Assembly (NCBI GenBank): GCA_014155875.1 | Contig: JACEFZ010024489.1 | Coordinates: forward strand, 248,001 to 312,000 | DNA: 64,000 bases | Reading direction: 5' to 3' | Origin: Cepaea nemoralis | Taxonomy: Eukaryota > Mollusca > Gastropoda > Stylommatophora > Helicidae | Made by a program: the position numbers and the translations under genes | Shown here: piece by piece, positions 1 through 9,446 of the stretch | How the letters are laid out: every line of letters starts with the position of its first letter | How positions within the stretch are numbered: position 1 is the first letter of the stretch | Notes under the pieces: model-generated | Told to the model about the DNA's origin: nothing | Seen by the model: the letters and a program-made list of their open reading frames with translations, nothing else | Database searches by the model: none

Positions 1-140
1 GGAAGACTGAGAAGTAAATACCTGGATGGCTTGGCCACATGGCATGGTTAAGACAAGAACACTGAGCTGATCCACGACTCTGGTGGTCGAGTGAAATATC
101 GAGTCATGACCGCCCACGCTTTCTGGCATAACACATGATG
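1..140 (+). mobile_element. RTE-type non-LTR retrotransposon, 3' end (family A)
   Basis: The reading frame matches the extreme C-terminus of the better preserved family A copies at 25.6 and 30.9 kb (KYLDGLATWHG, then ELIHDSG and RVMTAHAF). It ends in the short tetramer tail (TGGA)n where other copies have (TGAT)n. Only the 3' end is in the window and one in-frame stop is visible. It is non-functional and lies in an intron of the host gene. Confidence 0.8.
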
Positions 141-249
141 GATGGATGGAAATGAAACAAAGCATGCATAAACATTACCAGCTACAAGAAAAGCATCTGG
201 AATGACTATGCAAACAATTTAGTGCTTGGAAAAACAAACAACAACTCAC

Positions 250-369
250 ATTAGCATAATTCCTGGCCACAGTTCTCAAGAATGAATAAGACTTTGGATT
301 TTTCTTGGCATTCTGTAGTAAATAATTTTGGAACTCTGCCTGTTCAGCCTGAACACGTCTCTGAAGTGC
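250..369 (-). CDS. ICE2: ICE2-like exon 5 (internal coding exon)
   Basis: This is a 120-bp exon of exactly 40 codons. On the minus strand it is bounded by TTTTCACAG just upstream (acceptor AG at 371-370) and AAT|GTGAGT (donor GT at 249-248). It encodes ALQRRVQAEQAEFQNYL followed by QNAKKNPKSYSFLR. Placed after exon 4 in phase 0, it continues a helical block that aligns without gaps to human ICE2 around the EEVTEFLKFLQNSAKK segment. The exon sits between RTE remnants and a short tandem repeat but is intact. Downstream exons are outside the window. Confidence 0.75.
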
Positions 370-384
370 CTGTGAAAAGTAAAA

Positions 385-655
385 GGCTGATATTAACTGC
401 AACAATCAATTAATGCCAGAAGATTAAATAGGTAAGTTGCAGATTGATACCAACTGCAACAATCAAGTAACTGCAATAAGATTTAACGGGTAAGTTACAG
501 ACTGACATTAGCTACAACAATCAAGTATGGACAAAAACAAAGCAATGCAAGAATATTTAACAGGTAAGTACAAGACTGATATTAGCTGCAACAATCAATT
601 GATAGGTAAGCTACAGACTGATACTTAATCGTAACAATCAAGTAATATAGGAAGT
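385..655. repeat. Degenerate intronic tandem repeat, about 58-bp unit
   Basis: Five imperfect units carry a CTGCAACAATCAA-like core starting near 395, 453, 511, 584 and 630, alternating with a GGTAAGT-like core. Spacing varies from 46 to 73 bp. The repeat abuts the acceptor of exon 5. No coding potential is seen. Confidence 0.65.
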
Positions 656-664
656 TTTGACAAG

Positions 665-1630
665 CAAGTACGAGAAACGATCAATAAGTAATGCCTCCTA
701 ATTTGTATCTATGTAAAATTTATTAATTTAGTGGGATTCCTCAAACACTCTTCTGCACTGTGTATCACTACCAACCTGTTTCAGACACAGGTTGCGCGAA
801 AGTAACGGTTTAAAAATGGCCACCAACGAAGTTTGGTTAATGTAACGTAATTCATATAATTCCTCAATGCTGAAAGGAGGATCCTGATTCGCATCCACAA
901 ACGTTTGAGTATTGGTTATGGGGATTCAACAGTGGATGTTAGCACTATCGGACATTGGTTACACCATGACGAAGCTGAAGTAGGTCAATCCTCACTGGCT
1001 GACGCAAAACGGACTGGCAGTCCGTCAACCACATTGGCTCCACACACCATTCACTGAGTTGATGACATCATTCGTGGTGACCGTCGAGTAAAACTGGGTT
1101 AACTGTTCCATGTTGTCCATTAGTAAAGGCAGTGCCCAGACCACCTTGAAAGACTTGGGTTATTCAAAGGTTTATGCACTATGAGTGCCCAGAATGTTGA
1201 CAGACAGACATAAAGAAGCAAGGAAAACCACACACTGCTAAACGCACCATTGATACAATTGCAGAATTTGGCCGGACATTAGCACCACATCCCCCTTACA
1301 GTCCCGATTTAACACCTTCAGACTTCCTTTTCTTTGGACCACTGAAAGAAGATCTTCACGGACATCACTTTGAGGACACTGAGACCTATAAACGCACAGT
1401 ACGCCAGTGGTTTAGAAAAATGGACACCAATTTTTACCATGCCGGTAACATGCCCATGTGAGAAGATGGACAAAAACTATAACGAATAAAGGAGACTACA
1501 TTGAGAAATAAATCTTTGAAGTACATACTTTAGGCTTCATTTCAATGTGAATTTTATCTGTTTTTTTTTTTTTTTGCCTATTGAATTGAAATTAAAAATT
1601 ACGAGGCATTACTTTTTGACCGCCCCTCAT
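665..1630 (+). mobile_element. Degenerate mariner-type DNA transposon
   Basis: The right end (near 1598-1632) reads GAGGCATTACTTTTTGACCG and continues CCCCTCATA. The left side near 689 carries the inverted counterpart AGTAATGCCTC, so terminal inverted repeats are partly recognisable. The interior translates in broken frames to mariner-family transposase pieces: a KPHTAKRT segment, then HPPYSPDLTPSDFLFFGPL and a downstream EDLHGHHFED segment. The PYSPDL block holding a catalytic Asp is typical of mariner C-termini. Stops and frameshifts show a dead copy. It lies in the intron between ICE2-like exons 4 and 5. Confidence 0.8.
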
Positions 1631-1664
1631 ATACGACATACTACTGCAGAAATATTTAATAGTT

Positions 1665-1830
1665 AAGATTTCTTCTTCTTCTTCTGCATTCATCCGGAGT
1701 CTTTTTTTCAGATGTGATTGCGTTGTGCCTGTTTACAGCGGAGCTGTGATACTGCGCCTTTAGGCTGACACATCCGACTTCTGCAGGCGTTTGTTGACTG
1801 ATTTAACGTTCCCGGGGATTCCGACTTTCC
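1665..1830 (-). repeat. SINE-like repeat 3, minus copy
   Basis: This segment begins with (CTT)n, then CATTCATCCGGAGT, CAGATGTGATTGCG and CACATCCGACTT. It is the reverse complement of 21470-21597, which shares these words in the same order and ends in (GAAGAAG)n. The shared order and A-rich trinucleotide tail suggest a short interspersed repeat. No function is assigned. Confidence 0.5.
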
Positions 1831-2044
1831 ATGTAATGGATTTGCTATCCATAGAAACTGACAGTAACTACAGCAACATTGCAATAACAGATGGCTATGA
1901 CATTAATGTTTGCTATGCATCTGTTCTGGCATTAGTCATGAACAGGACAGTGTGCTTTAACCTCGACTGGTCCCTCGCAATTGATCTTATAGGAGTGTGC
2001 CAGGACCAGATTTTGTTTCAGTCCAACTGCAACATTATCATCAT

Positions 2045-2290
2045 CGCCATGTGCTTTGCCAACTGACATAGGCATTCTTTGGTCATGTGAGAAGAAAGGC
2101 ATTGGAAATATCGTGACGACTGGAAAGATCTGGGCGAAAAGAGGCAGACTGACAGAAATGATACTGGTTGAACTGAGATGGTAATTTGGAAGAATAACAC
2201 TAGCTGAACGGATCCAGAATGAGGACTGGGATCTGTGGAGAATGCTCATGCCTGTTGGCGAGGCAAATGATATTGACATTTTTCACGGAT
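2045..2290 (+). mobile_element. RTE-type non-LTR retrotransposon 3' fragment (family E)
   Basis: Frame-broken translation gives FFGHVRRKALEIS followed by a TGKIWAKR-like basic stretch and DWDLWRMLMPVGEAN. The region aligns base by base with 51.5-51.75 kb, which ends in (ATG)n after RHGT. Here the copy is diverged and lacks the clean tail. Intronic and non-functional. Confidence 0.65.
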
Positions 2291-2639
2291 GTACAATCCC
2301 GGCCATCTTAAGATACAGAGCAAAAGGATGAGCTGATATTTTTTCTTCTGCCTCCCCTCCCCCCTCCCCAAATGGAGCAGATCCTCAACCAACTCATTCC
2401 ATGCTGTCCTAACCTTTGCTATCTCCAGCAGCTAGCTGCCTCCAGGTTGTACTCATATTATCAATCTCTGTTTCAAAATCTCTCCATGTGTTTTAGGTCT
2501 TTATTCGTTTTTGCCCTGTGGGTTCCAGAGGCAAGACTTTCTAGTCATACTACTGGCAGGTTTTCTCAATGTGCTTCACCTTTTAATTCACCAAAATTGA
2601 AAATTCAAAAAATGTATTCCCTTAGTGTTTTTCCTGTTT

Positions 2640-2870
2640 GTTTAAATTCACTGAAATTTGTTTAATTTTTTTCATAAGCTCTACAATGGTGATTCTGTCA
2701 TACCCTTCTGTTAATTCTATTCTATACAGGCGACAGTTAGTGAATGTTTGTAGTTTATTAATAACTGTTTCATTCACTCTCAATGATTCTGATCCATGAA
2801 ACAGTACTGATTTGATGTTAGAGTTTAAATATCTAAGTTTGGTGCCAGATTTAACTTCTTCTGACGCCCA
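2640..2870 (-). mobile_element. Non-LTR reverse transcriptase C-terminal fragment
   Basis: The minus frame reads LNSNIKSVLFHGSESLRVNE and then INKLQTFTNCRLYRI. This matches the common post-RT segment of animal endonuclease-reverse transcriptase elements (SNVKSVLLYGSETW...K.QTFIN..LR.I). It is a short remnant with no flanking domains, in the exon 4/5 intron. Confidence 0.65.
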
Positions 2871-2879
2871 CAAATTTCT

Positions 2880-3128
2880 GAGTGGTTTGAAAACAACTCT
2901 TGCCTTTTGTTTCTAATTGTAATACCTCTCTCTATGTTCCCCAAACTTTGTCTACATTGTTATCTTAATATGTGTACGATTCCACGACTTAAAAGTGAAG
3001 TGAAAAGGGATTATAATTTGCTTTATTTATTCTCTTAGTGTTTTAAACTAAACTATTCTCTTAGTGTTCTAAACTGTTTAAACTAACTAAACTAAACTAT
3101 TTATTCTCATCATCTTTGTCTTTCATCT
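2880..3128. other. AT-rich intronic sequence
   Basis: It contains two partial direct repeats of ATTCTCTTAGTGTT and a run of ACTAAACTA words. No ORF, splice pair or recognised repeat is seen. Confidence 0.4.
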
Positions 3129-5695
3129 ATGCCAACATACCAACTTATAAAGCACCTACAAACAGGATAGTGACAGTGACTAACTTATAAGGCACTTACA
3201 AACAGGATAGTGGCAGTGACCAACTTATAATAAAGCACTTACAAACAGGATAGTGGCAGTGACCAACTTATAAGGCACCTACAAACAGGATAGTGGCAGT
3301 GACTAACTTATAAGGCACCTACAAACAGGATAGTGACAGTGACCAACTTATAAGACACCTACAAACAGGATAGTGACAGTGACCAACTTATAAGGCACCT
3401 ACAAACAGGATAGTGACAGTGACCAACTTATAAGGCACCTACAAACAGGATAGTGACAGTGATCAACTTATAAGGCACCTACAAACAGGATAGTGACAGT
3501 GACCAACTTATAAGGCACCTACAAACAGGATAGTGGCAGTGACCAACTTATAAGGCACCTACAAACAGGATAGTGGCAGTGACCAACTTATAAGGCACCT
3601 ACAAACAGGATAGTGACAGTGACCAACTTATAATAAAGCACTTACAAACAGAATAGTGGCAGTGACTAACTTATAAGACACCTACAAACAGGATAGTGAC
3701 AGTGACCAACTTATAAGGCACCTACAAACAGGATAGTGACAGTGACCAACTTATAAGGCACCTACAAACAGGATAGTGGCAGTGACCAACTTATAAGGCA
3801 CCTACAAACAGGATAGTGACCAACTTATAAGGCACCTACAAACAGGATAGTGACAGTGACCAACTTATAATAAAGCACTTACAAACAGGATAGTGGCAGT
3901 GACCAACTTATAAGGCACCTACAAACAGGATAGTGACAGTGACCAACTTATAAGGCACCTACAAACAGGATAGTGACAGTCACCAACTTATAAGGCACCT
4001 ACAAACAGGATAGTGACAGTGACCAACTTATAAATCACTTACAAACAGGATAGTGGCAGTGACCAACTTATAAGGCACCTACAAACAGGATAGTGACAGT
4101 GACCAACTTATAAGGCACCTACAAACAGGATAGTGACAGTGACCAACTTATAAGGCACCTACAAACAGGATAGTGACAGTGACCAACTTATAAGGCACCT
4201 ACAAACAGGATAGTGACAGTGACCAACTTATAAGGCACCTACAAACAGGATAGTGACAGTGACCAACTTATAAGGCACCTACAAACAGGATAGTGACAGT
4301 GACCAACTTATAAGGCACCTACAAACAGGATAGTGACAGTCACCAACTTATAAGGTACCTACAAACAGGATAGTGACAGTGACCAACTTATAAGGTACCT
4401 ACAATCAGGATAGTGACAGTGACCAACTTATAATAAAGCACCTACAAACAGGATAGTGACAGTGACCAACTTATAAGGCACCTACAAACAGGATAGTGAC
4501 AGTGACTAACTTATAATAAAGCACTTACAAACAGGATAGTGACAGTGACCAACTTATAAAGCACCTACAAACAGGATATTGACAGTGACCAACTTATAAA
4601 GCACCTACAAACAGGATAGTGACAGTGACCAACTTATAAGGCACCTACAAACAGGATAGTGACAGTGACTAACTTATAATAAAGCACTTACAAACAGGAT
4701 AGTGACAGTGACCAACTTATAAAGCACCTACAAACAGGATATTGACAGTGACCAACGTATAATAAAGCACCTACAAACAGGATAGTGACAGTGACCAACT
4801 TATAAAGCACCTACAAACAGGATAGTGACAGTGACTAACTTATAATAAGCACTTACAAACAGGATAGTGACAGTGACCAACTTATAAAGCACCTATAAAC
4901 AGGATATTGACAGTGACCAACTTATAATAAAGCACCTACAAACAGGATAGTGACAGTGACCAACGTATAATAAAGCACCTACAAACAGGATAGTGACAGT
5001 GACCAACTTATAATAAAGCACTTACAAACAGGATAGTGACAGTGACCAACTTATAAGGCACCTACAAACAGGATAGTGACCAACTTATAAGGCACCTACA
5101 AACAGGATATTGACAGTGACCAACTTATAATGAAGCACCTACAAACAGGATAGTGACAGTGACCAACTTATAATAAAGCACTTACAAACAGGATAGTGAC
5201 AGTGACCAACTTATAAGGCACCTACAAACAGTATAGTGACAGTGACCAACTTATAAGGCACTTACAAACAGGATAGTGACAGTCACCAACTTATAAGGCA
5301 CTTACAAACAGGATAGTGACAGTGACTAACTTATAAAGCACTTACAAACAGGATAGTGGCAGTGACCAACTTATAAGGCACCTACAAACATGATAGTGAC
5401 AGTGACCAACTTATAAGGCACCTACAAACAGGATAGTGACAGTCACCAACCTATAAGGCACTTACAAACAGGATAGTGACAGTGACTAACTTATAAAGCA
5501 CTTACAAAAAGGATAGTGGCAGTGACCAACTTATAATAAAGCACTTACAAACAGGATAGTGACAGTGACCAACTTATAAGGCACCTACAAACAGTATAGT
5601 GACAGTGACCAACTTATAAGGCACCTACAAACAGGATAGTGACAGTGACCAACTTATAATAAAGCACTTACAAACAGGATAGTGGCAGTGGATAC
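3129..5695. repeat. 40-bp satellite array in the ICE2-like intron
   Basis: The 40-bp unit combines ACCAACTTATAAGGCACCTA with CAAACAGGATAGTGACAGTG. It is repeated head to tail for about 2.57 kb, roughly 60 units. Variants include an insertion giving TAATAAAGCAC (43 bp), CACTT for CACCT, and GTGGCAGTG for GTGACAGTG. Variant units recur in blocks, for example around 4500-4980, which suggests higher-order amplification. The array ends about 75 bp from the donor of exon 4. Units carry stops and are non-coding. Confidence 0.97.
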
Positions 5696-5767
5696 AGGGA
5701 AAACATGACAGCTGATAATCAAACAATCTCTATTATCATTATACTACACGTTTCTTATAGGTCTCAC

Positions 5768-5947
5768 CTCAAATGCGGCAATCTCATTACATTGCAATGG
5801 AGTTAAAACTGGAGGAGGTCCTCTTTGCATGAAAAAATGCACATATCTGTTATACAGCTTCAAGTATGTCGCATGCTCTGCTCTAGTTAGGTCCGATCTT
5901 AACAAGCCGGGTGTTCTGAAAAATTCAACTTCATTATATAAAAACCA
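5768..5947 (-). CDS. ICE2: ICE2-like exon 4 (internal coding exon)
   Basis: This is a 180-bp exon of exactly 60 codons. Its acceptor CCTTTGCAG is at 5949-5948 and its donor GAG|GTGAGA is at 5767-5766. It encodes WFLYNEVEFFRTPGLLRSD, then LTRAEHATYLKLYNRYVHFF and QCNEIAAFE. The second half aligns with the human ICE2 stretch FSQREQRSYVDLLVKYAKI and onwards, and joins exon 5 in phase 0. Exon 3 ends with two bases of a codon, so it cannot splice directly to this exon; another short exon probably lies between 5950 and 8048. Confidence 0.75.
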
Positions 5948-5949
5948 CT

Positions 5950-6374
5950 GCAAAGGACACACAAAATCTATGGGAAATAATCTATAAAATATACATAGAA
6001 TGAAGATGGTAATCTGGACAGCCAAAAATAGCAATCCCTACTGTCTTCAGTGTGGAACACATCAAAGGCTATAGCACCTATCTCTGGCTTGAGCAGACCA
6101 GGATTGTCTCATGATGTTGACTTCTGGATTTTCACAAACAAAACAAGACAAATGATGGTGTACTCTTCCCTGATCTTGGGTGGTCGATAAGACTAGTACT
6201 TTCTTAGATAAGGATGAAAAAATTAGAGGACTCATGCACAATTTAAAAATCCCTTGGCAGTTGGAAATTGAAAAGAGCAGGCCAAATAGGCCGCTGGTAA
6301 AGGAACATGTCTAAATTTAAAAAAGCTACCCATGAAAAGAACAGCTCTGTGGTGAAGGGAGTATGAATGCCATT
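5950..6374. other. Intronic sequence without recognised content
   Basis: No convincing coding segment or repeat family is seen. A minus-strand frame from 6434 to 6243 is open for 63 codons but resembles nothing I know and overlaps the start of a SINE. The missing ICE2-like exon could lie here or further upstream. Confidence 0.3.
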
Positions 6375-6565
6375 CATAATTCCGCATACTGCGCTCAAAA
6401 CACAACTGCAGGCAACTTGGAAGCAGACCACCATGCGTTGTTTTCCCTACAATAGTACAAGTGCTGTTAGTTCTGAAAGCAATGGTAAACTACTGAACGT
6501 AAACTTGCCCACGAATCACAAACAGTCGAAAAATGCTGGAGTTGACTGCTATGTCCTGTAAATGA
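6375..6565 (+). repeat. SINE family 1, diverged copy
   Basis: It shares the body and 3' domain of five other copies in the window: AACACAACTGCAGGCA, then GAAAGCAATGGTAAACTACT and GAACGTAAACTTGCC, then TCCTGTAAATGATATGCAA. The tRNA-like head is eroded. It lies in the intron upstream of exon 4. Confidence 0.8.
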
Positions 6566-6944
6566 TATGCAACTAACTATCCTATGAAAAAAATGTACTG
6601 CATGTAAGATTCTGTTATCACACATACGGATCCCTGGCGGTGTTATGGGGTTAATGCACTGTGCTTAAATTCTCCTAGGGTGATCTATGGGAAGAGGCTG
6701 AAGCCCTTATGGAGATAACCATGTGCAATGAAAGTGATCCTTTACAAACCAAATTCAGATATTAAAACAAACAGGTTCATTCCTTACTAAAGTGCATATT
6801 GTAAAAATATATCAGTTAAATATAATTCATTCATTTAATTACCCCATTTTGCACCAGCAACAGCTACAAATGAAACAATAAATACATGCCGGGCTTTGGA
6901 ACTTTTTAAAAATCTACTAACAAACGGTCAGGAATCAAAAGTAA
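6566..6944. other. Intronic sequence, nothing recognised
   Basis: AT-rich, with no open frame of note and no match to other repeats in the window. Confidence 0.35.
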
Positions 6945-7400
6945 ATTCATTCATTCTGTACCATGTAGGTAAGCGTGTGCGGTCACGTTTCACCATCTCA
7001 CTCGTTCCCAGAGTCGCTGATTAGCTCAGTGTTCTAGTCCCAACCATACCACATGGCCATGCCATCCAGATATTTACTTCTCTAACATCCCCTTGTTCTC
7101 TTCCCCTCGATCTTGGCAGTTGTCACCAAGTTCTCCAATTTATTTCTTCTCATAACGTGACCAAAAAATTTAATTTCCCTAATAAGATTACAATTTTCAT
7201 TTGTTTCTTGTAGAACTTGGTCATTAGTTTCTCTGTCTGTCCATGGTATTCTTTGCATTTTCCTCAGAAACCACATTTCCACAGCCATCAGATGTTTTTC
7301 AGCTTGTCTGCTCATTGTCCATGCTTCACATCCTTACAGCTCAACACAAAAGTAAATATGTTGTCCAATACTTTAAAAGGAATACTCTAGAAACAAGGAG
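6945..7400 (-). mobile_element. RTE-type retrotransposon 3' fragment (family A)
   Basis: The minus frame gives QAEKHLMAVEMWFLRKMQRI, PWTDRETNDQVLQETNEN and FFGHVMRRNKLENLVTTAKI, matching the intact copy at 30.4-31.1 kb. The 3' end at 6945-6960 shows an ATTCATTC tail. Small deletions and stops break the frame. Intronic. Confidence 0.85.
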
Positions 7401-7444
7401 CACAGGTAGATTAAAAGACATTTTTGGAATGCAGCATTAATTGA

Positions 7445-7905
7445 GAATTAATGGCTTTCTTCTACTTTTTCTTCACACAACTTCAGAGGAAATTTAAAGA
7501 GAGCAGCAGTCAACTTGAGCATGATGACATCTCCAAAATGTGTTTCCTCAAAGGTAGCAGGCATAGGCCAAAATAACTTCTCCTGTTCTGCATATGTTGG
7601 GCACTCCTGAACTAAATATTTTGCTATCATTTTACCAGTTCCACAGTTAATTCATCAGTACCTCCTATCTTGAGCTTATTAACCAAAATATATTTCAACC
7701 TGCTGTCTTCCATACATAGTCTGAACATTGTAATCTGTTCTCTTTGGTTAAGTTGTAATATACATCATTTTTCTGGTGGCTGGATGTTCTGATTCCCATT
7801 TGGCTCTATAATTATTTCTTTTAAACCTCTTGGCTTCATCATATTTTATTTCTATACATGGCTGAGGCAGTTTTCCACCGTTGTTTGTCAGTCTGTCAGC
7901 CACAT
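7445..7905 (-). mobile_element. Non-LTR retrotransposon RNase H/C-terminal fragment (jockey/R1-like)
   Basis: Reading the minus strand, PGNDVADRLTNNGGK is the end of an RNase H domain (the usual H.G..GN..AD.LA block). It is followed after stops by CPTYAEQEKLFWPMPATFEE and HFGDVIMLKL, the cysteine-containing tail of jockey/R1-type ORF2. The frame is interrupted. It lies in the intron downstream of exon 3. Confidence 0.65.
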
Positions 7906-8048
7906 CATTTCCAGGTATGTTTCAACGAGACAAAAGTTTTAGAACAAAAACTAAATATAACCTAGATTTTGAAAGTAAAGCCCACATAGCCAAATTATAT
8001 TTTGGTTTTAATAACAGGAATATAGGAAAACAAAATATATCAGCTTAC

Positions 8049-8602
8049 CTTTTCACATCTTCTTTTGCTGCCCCATCTTTGGCTAGTGATGTTTCAGAAA
8101 ATGGCCTATCTCCTTTGTCAACTGATTCTGGCAATTGTTTGCTCTCTTGTTTATCAGTTGTAGATTTCCTGCACTTAGCTGGTTCAGGTGAAGATTTTTT
8201 CACAGAAAAGATGGGGATGTCAATGTCTGACCATGGTGGGACTAAGGTGGTTTGCCAGTCTGCACTGTTTTCATAAGGGATATCCAACATTGCCTGACAA
8301 GACTGTGTCTCCATATTGTGAGTATCTGCCATATTATTTTCCCCAGAACATGCCTGAGTGTCTGTCTGAAATTGAGTCACTGCATTATCAACATCTTTAC
8401 TATTTACAGTTGTCGGAAGAGAACTGAAACTTGTGCTTCCGCAATCATGAACAGTATCCAGTGAATTTGAAGTGGAAATGTTCACAGCTGGCAGTGGCTG
8501 AGTGTTCAGTGAAAGTGATGTATCCAACTTATTCTTAATGAGCACACCCTCATTATGTGGATGCTTGTGAACATCAGAAGATATATTATCCTTAAAGTTA
8601 CT

Positions 8603-8635
<33 letters not shown>

Positions 8636-8737
8636 TGAGGACAAAGATGGCATGACAAGGCACAATTCATGTGCATCTTGGGGTGGCGACAGGAGATTTT
8701 TGTCTTCAGCAGGGTCTTTATCCAGCAATGATGAATT
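8049..8737 (-). CDS. ICE2: ICE2-like exon 3 (acidic, low-complexity)
   Basis: This 689-bp exon runs from acceptor TTTCATAG (AG at 8739-8738) to donor AAAAG|GTAAGC (GT at 8048-8047). It starts in phase 0 with NSSLLDKDPAEDKNLL, in agreement with exon 2 once that exon's indels are allowed for, and ends two bases into a codon. The encoded segment is hydrophilic and probably disordered, with a run of ten aspartates from a (TCA/ATC)n tract at 8603-8634 and a basic end (KDGAAKEDVKR). It would fall in the variable linker between the two conserved ICE2 N-terminal blocks. Membership is inferred from strand, phase, splice sites and position. Confidence 0.6.
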
Positions 8738-8881
8738 CTATGAAATGAAATAAAATATAAACATGTTACAAGCAATGAGTATCTTTTTGGAGCTATCAAT
8801 AATTGCCTTAATTTATAACTTAATAACATGCTGAATTAGAGACCATTATGAGAATAAAGTCACCAGAGAAGCAGAACTTAT

Positions 8882-9130
8882 CAATTAAAACATTGTGAAC
8901 GTTCATCAACATCATTACAGGTGGAAACAATGGTTGGGTCTAAAACCGTATAGTTATTTTTTATGTCTTCTGAATTCTTATTTGTGCAAATGTTAGCCGC
9001 ATTAAGGACAACTATACTTTCATCTAAAGCTTCACAAATGGATATATTGATTGGTACAGAGACCAAGAATACATTTATTAACAGCGAGTGTATCAATGTT
9101 ATCTATGCCGTAGGAATTATTCTGAAGTGA
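8882..9130 (-). pseudogene. Duplicated piece of ICE2-like exon 2 (dead pseudo-exon)
   Basis: The minus frame reads KNSEDIKNNYTVLDPTIVST and DVDERSQCFN. Exon 2 reads MKSEDMKHSEIVLDPTIGST and GVDELSQCFS at 9935-10060. Upstream, YGIDNID parallels NGIDDIK. The order is conserved, so part of the 3' half of exon 2 was duplicated into the neighbouring intron. It ends in a stop, has no obvious splice sites and is diverged. Confidence 0.75.
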
Positions 9131-9290
9131 CCTGAGTGCTTGTAGCACCAGACATGGCAAATGATGAGACAGTGTGCTTGCCTGCCAAGACAGTGGTCTG
9201 GGTTCAATCCATAGCAACAGCAGGATTATATTTATTTCTGAACAGCATGGCACAGGGGTTGACCCAGCCTTAAAACAAGGTACCATACAA
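9130..9290 (+). repeat. Possible tRNA-related SINE
   Basis: CTGGGTTCAATCC near 9189-9201 resembles a Pol III B box, and ATGGCAAATGATGAGACAG about 40 bp upstream is an imperfect A box. It interrupts homology at the end of the duplicated exon piece. No second copy is in the window, so this is tentative. Confidence 0.3.
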
Positions 9291-9446
9291 CTTTAATAAT
9301 TTTCTGGTAAAGAAAAGGCGACAATGTAAGGAACTGGCTAACCACTTCATATTGTGACCTAGAATATTTAACTGTCTAACATGTGATATCTCAATGATTG
9401 CCTCTGACATGCATGATGAAAACTAAGTTCTAAAAAGTCAGCTTAC

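Noticed and set aside
3129..5695. CRISPR-like regular array
   Set aside because: Whole 40-bp units repeat with no unique spacers, and the context is a eukaryotic intron.
5950..6434. Minus-strand 63-codon frame as the missing ICE2-like exon
   Set aside because: No matching acceptor/donor pair of the needed phase was found and the frame overlaps a SINE.
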